Positions 49,101 to 64,000 of a DNA stretch of 64,000 nt are shown piece by piece (within the stretch, counting starts at the first letter, position 1; every line of letters starts with the position of its first letter). The DNA comes from Parus major. Its lineage: Eukaryota; Chordata; Aves; Passeriformes; Paridae. The notes beneath the pieces were generated by a model, which saw nothing but the letters and a program-made list of their open reading frames with translations, had not been told where the DNA came from and made no database searches. Location of the stretch: the NCBI RefSeq assembly GCF_001522545.3, contig NC_031770.1:3718281-3782280 (forward strand), in the 5' to 3' direction. Both the position numbers and the translations under genes were made by a program.

Positions 49101-52100
49101 GCGGTTCAAAGGGTGAAGTGGAGCAGGTTACAAAAATCTGAAGAATTTGGTATAAGAGGAGGAAAGTTCAGCTCCAGACAGGCCGGTGGAAAACCCTGCC
49201 TTCACTCTGGCTTCGCAGAGCTGCGGGTCTCCTCTTTGGGAAGCCGAGGAGCAGGGAGGTGGCCTGGCTTTGCCCTGGGCTATTAAATACTTGTGTTTGC
49301 TGCCCTTAGCTCAGTATTTACAGGCAGTGGATTTTTATTGCTTATTTTAGGGTTATTGGTTATCTTACTGATTTTAATATCTTACAAAAATACTCCAGGA
49401 AACTCCGTGAGCCAAAAGCTGCCTTAATTTGAATGAGTTCATCCTTACTGATTTCATTTTAGAGACTCAGTTGAGCAGACTGTCAGACTGGGAGAGCGGC
49501 TGCTCGTTTTGGTGAAGGTGGAAGGGAGGTGGAGGTTTTGTTTGCCCAGAGGCCCTTGATTTCTGAGTGATAAAGAGAACCTGTTGCAAGAGGCAGAGCA
49601 CCCTTGGAAAACGAGCTTTTGTTATTTTTATTTTCCATCGTTGTTTCTGGTGTTTTGGATGGCCAGTTTTTTTGTGGCAGGTATTGTATCTTCCCAGCTC
49701 TTTGCTTAGCTGCAAACTCCCATCATCTGAAATATTTCTGCTATGGTGCTACATCTCAGGCAGCTGCCCAGGTACTGGCAGGTTTCCCAGGGCAGGCAGT
49801 AGCCCTCAGTTCACAAGTTTCTTTGAAATACCTACTAACAGCAGGCAGAGATTTCCCCTTTGTGAGTCTCTTTGGCTTGTTCTCATGTCGCCTTTTATTC
49901 TTTTTTCCGCTTTTCTGAGAGTTTCAGTGACAACCTGAGGGAGCTGTTAGCAAAGGCAGGCGTTCCTGTCAGCCTTTTCACACGGCTGATGCAAAGAGAG
50001 CTGAAGCAGACGCCCCCTCCCCTGGGGCGATTCAGGGCTGCACAAAGCCCCTCTGCCCGCAGGAATTCTCAGGCTGAGCCCTGCATTCCTTAGTGACACC
50101 AAGATAAGCAGAACTGGGGTGAGCAGAAAGGTGAAGGATGGTACCAGGCTGTAAAGTTTAAGAGGTGAATGTTTCTTACTGGCCGTGATCCAGGTGATGG
50201 TTAACAATGAAAATATCTTGGAAAAAATCTGGAGAATGGCTTTTAAAGCCAACAAATGAACTGTTTCACAGGTCTGTCCACAGAGCAAGCACAAGCAGGA
50301 CATTTTCCCACAGAGAAAGGAGAGAGAATGGAAGAACAGGATAATTTAACCTGAGGTTTGAGAAAACTATGGGGTGTGTGTTTCCTTACACGGGATGAAG
50401 GCAATGGTGAAATCCCCTATGGAATTTGATGTAAGAGCAGCAGGATCCATCTGACATTGGCAATGCTTTACCTTGACCTGGCTTGGGTTTAAGTAAGCAC
50501 TGTGTATAGAATAGGGTAGCAGCTGAGCTGAGGTATGAGTTTTCCTAAAGGTTTGTTTTCATCTAACAACATTCCTGTCCAGGATTTCATCTCTGTATTG
50601 CAAAACTCCAGGGCAGACGCCCCTGTCCTGCTTTCACTCATTCTGGGAAACCTCTCCCACATCTGGCACTGTACAATTAATAACATGGTTTCTACAGCCC
50701 ACTGAGCCCGTGGTCTTCAGCCCTGTGCATAAATAGGTTTGATGACCTCAGGAGAGCCAAGTGTGATCAGGTTATTGCACAAGTAAGGGAGGCTGTGGAA
50801 CCCCATGTGCATTAAGGGGATGTCTGGAGCTGGCTGGGACGTGCTCGGTGACATGGGATGAAAGATGACTCGAAGCTGTGGCTGGTGCAGGGGTCAGGCA
50901 GAGCAGGCTGGGGCAGGCCTCCTCTCAGGTGCTGCCCACCATGTTCAGCCTGGAATTATGGAAGTTAAGGAATGCCCTGGGTCATGCCTTCCCACTCCTA
51001 CCTCTCCAAGAAGGATCCTTCTTACTGAAACCCCTCCTCTGCTTGTAAGAAGGGGAGCTACAGTCACATGCAACACTCAAAGCCACCAGATAAAAGCAGT
51101 TTCCTTTCCTACCTATTCCTTACCTATTGTGAAAAAGCCTTGCAAAGTGACTGGGGCAAGGAGAAGAGAGCTTCCTGGAATGACCTAAGGAAATATGGAG
51201 AGAGGGCATCAGCAGGGGATCACTCTCTTAAACCTAAAATGGCAAAGGATAAGGCTTACAGCCAGCTGGGATGAGCTGGCAGAACTCCTCCTTGCAAAGC
51301 AGCAGCAAAGGATTTAGTTGAAAGGCAGTGACACATGAGGTAAGATTGAAGGAGGGGCAGGAAAGAAAATGGAAATATTTGTCTAGTTTTTCTGAAATCC
51401 CAGTAGAGACAGTTTGAACTGGAAGTGAACGTGCTTGTTTAGCAATGAAATGAGCCACACACTCATACTGAGAGCTATGCTCAGATTTCCCATCTCTGCA
51501 TTCCTGTGCTCAGGTCACGTAGGCAAGTGCAACAACAGGGCCTCCATGCAGCACTCTGAGACAAGCTCTGCTCCCAGAGTCCCAGTCATGGGTTGTGCTT
51601 CCCATGGAGACATCCACAAGAGTCTGGCATTGCTCACTGCTAAATGAGGGCTCCCATGCAGGCATGGTCAAGATCCTCACTGCAAAGCCTAAGAAGAGCC
51701 TGATCTGGAAGGCTGCTGTCTGTGGAAGAGGTGCTGGCACTAATACGTGCATTTAACTCTCCCATGACACCCTTAGGCAGGTTTTAAATATGGCCAGTGT
51801 TTGGACTTGGATGGATCTCACAACATGGGGAACAAACTTGGCTTGTGTCAAGCAGGTGTGAAGTGAGTTCTCTACTGAAGGAAAACTGGATGGTCCCTCA
51901 GCCTGTGCAAAATGTGCTGAGGAGAGGGAAGAACAGAAGGCTGGGAAGCAGACTGTACTTTTATCTTATTGCAAATGTAAAGCTGTAGTTTAAACTGCAC
52001 AAACAGAGTGATTGCACTGAAGCCCATTGACAGGGGCTGGGGAAAAGCAGAGCACATGGCATGAAAATCAGGGCTCTCAGTTTCCAGTAATGTTTATGAA

Positions 52101-52320
52101 TTTATGCAGTGATTTCAGCAGCATCCCTTTATAATATGACAACACCTTTCCGTTGTATTTCTTTAGATATGTGAAACCAGTTTTGATTTCACATATCCAG
52201 TAGTTTCATGAATTCTCCCAGCTTTACTGTGTCCTTGCTTTACAGAGTAGTACTAAATTTCATTCAGTTTGGTGGCTGTGTGGGGCTCCTTCCAGCAGGC
52301 AGATCTGCTAGCTTCAGATC
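46200..52320. other. LRRN4 upstream / LRRN4-FERMT1 intergenic region
   Basis: About 6 kb without a supportable coding exon. The LRRN4 promoter must lie here. A moderately GC-rich zone at 47.5-48.4 kb is a candidate, and CGGGAGCAG-GTGAGA near 48.26 kb on the minus strand would suit a non-coding first-exon donor, but nothing confirms it. Confidence 0.45.
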
Positions 52321-52329
52321 TGATTCCTC

Positions 52330-52612
52330 AGAAACATCCCCAGCTCCTCTGGACAACCTGTGCCAGGGCCTTACCACCCTCACTCACAGGGAAGAATTTC
52401 TCCCCAATATCCAACCCAGCCCTGCCCTCTGTCAGAGGGAAGCCATTCCCCCTTGTCCTATCACTGTGTGCCCTTGGCAAAAGTCCCTCTCCAGCTCTCT
52501 TGTAGCCCTTCCAGGGGCTCCAAGGTCCCCCCAGAGCCTCTTCTCCAGGCTGAGCACCCCCATCTCTCTCAGCTGTCTCCAGAGCAGAGGGGCTCCAGCC
52601 CTTTGAGCATCA
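52330..52612 (-). mobile_element. CR1 LINE fragment
   Basis: On the minus strand it reads GGGCTGGAGCCCCTCTGCTC, then GAGAGAGATGGGGGTGCTCAGCC, and later GATATTGGGGAGAAATTCTT. This is the highly conserved 3' UTR region of avian CR1 retroposons. It breaks off shortly after the CACAGGTTGTCCAGAG motif, so both ends are truncated and it is non-coding. It is good evidence that the genome is avian. Confidence 0.88.
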
Positions 52613-53228
52613 CTCTCTGCATTCTGCATTACACACATCAGATCATTTCTACAGGCTTTTCAGATCCTCACCTGAACAGCTTAGTTCAGTGAGATGTCAC
52701 AGTGAAACAGAGTAACAGGGACAGAAAACAGAAACACTCAGACTAAGAGTCCTCTTTAATAGTTTTAGGTAGTTCCTAAAGCATATTTTTCAACCAGATA
52801 AGTAACAATGTTCCTCAAAAGTTGAACCTTTTGGATCCAGTTTTGCCAAGATGAATGCTCTGCAGCTTGTCTGGCTTTCAGGATTCCACTTCAGTAAATG
52901 AAGGTAGACATGGGTACTACATTTTTGAGCAACTAAGTAATCTCTACAGGAGTTTCAATAGCTTAGTCTGCAGGACTTTGGAATGTTTTGTGTTCTCAGG
53001 GCAAGTGTTAGACAAGCCATGGAGCTTTAAAATAGGTATTTATTCAGCTTCAGTTCTGATACATGCTGAGCTCTTTAACAATGGCCAGTTTAACAATGGA
53101 AGTTGCCTGGCTGTAACAGAGAAGAAAATTCACTGTACCATATCCTCAAGTTAAATGCCCTGGATGCTTAAACAGATTGCTGCAATTAAAAATACTAGAT
53201 TAAAAAAATGTCCAGTAGCTAGACGCTG

Positions 53229-53234
53229 TTTATT
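53229..53234 (-). terminator. Candidate FERMT1 poly(A) signal
   Basis: AATAAA on the gene strand about 260 bp downstream of the FERMT1 stop codon. It is preceded by AT-rich 3' UTR-like sequence. Confidence 0.4.
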
Positions 53235-53491
53235 TAAAAACATTGAGCTGTACAAAAGGAAAACAAAGACAATTAAATTTTCTCAAGTATTGATGATGGA
53301 GTTGCCATACTGCATCCAGTGACCTTAGCTTCAGTATTTAAAAAAAACTGTCAACAGTCCCAGTCATAATACTAGACTGACATGTACAATAATTAGTAGC
53401 CAGCAATTAACAATCAGAGATATTTTTGTTTAATCTCTGGTAGTCTTAGCTATAAGAAGAAGCAGGCAGTGGTAAAAGAGTTTACTTCATC

Positions 53492-64000
<10,509 letters not shown>

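Overview
This is a stretch of vertebrate nuclear genome, very probably avian. It has multi-exon genes with GT-AG introns, CpG-island promoters, sparse repeats, and two fragments of the CR1 retroposon family that dominates bird genomes. Four genes can be read, all on the minus strand, and their exons were joined by reading frame, splice sites and remembered vertebrate orthologues. No database search was possible. No prokaryotic system, CRISPR array, phage or recognisable endogenous virus is present.

Layout: 1-16.5 kb is gene-free as far as I can see, apart from an orphan CpG-rich patch (1.4-1.95 kb) and a CR1 3' tail (2.1-2.2 kb). FAM161A (cilium/centriole protein, retinitis pigmentosa 28 gene in humans) occupies 17.0-24.7 kb in 7 coding exons and predicts 869 residues. 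Its last exon carries a glutamate-rich tandem repeat. CCT4 (chaperonin TRiC delta subunit) follows head-to-tail at 26.2-32.0 kb in 14 coding exons and predicts 537 residues. It starts in a CpG island that contains a heat-shock-element-like site, an ETS site, a plus-strand TATA motif, and a GC-rich tandem repeat interrupted by a 55-base assembly gap. 32.5-39.2 kb is intergenic. LRRN4 (LRR/FN3 single-pass membrane protein) lies at 40.4-46.2 kb in 4 coding exons and predicts 857 residues, with a 24-residue mucin-like tandem repeat. 46.2-53.2 kb is intergenic and contains a minus-strand CR1 fragment. The 3' part of FERMT1 (kindlin-1) lies at 53.5-62.9 kb. Nine coding exons are visible, encoding the C-terminal 394 residues (end of F2 with its PH insertion, then F3), and the 5' exons lie beyond the window.

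The four genes are not one pathway. FAM161A-CCT4 and LRRN4-FERMT1 are two neighbouring pairs that in humans sit on different chromosomes (2p15 and 20p12.3), so the window spans the junction of two conserved synteny blocks. I found no convincing novel multi-gene system. The most interesting items are the Glu-rich FAM161A tail (reminiscent of RPGR ORF15), the LRRN4 minisatellite-coded ectodomain repeat, the synteny junction, and an apparent GC-AG intron in FERMT1.
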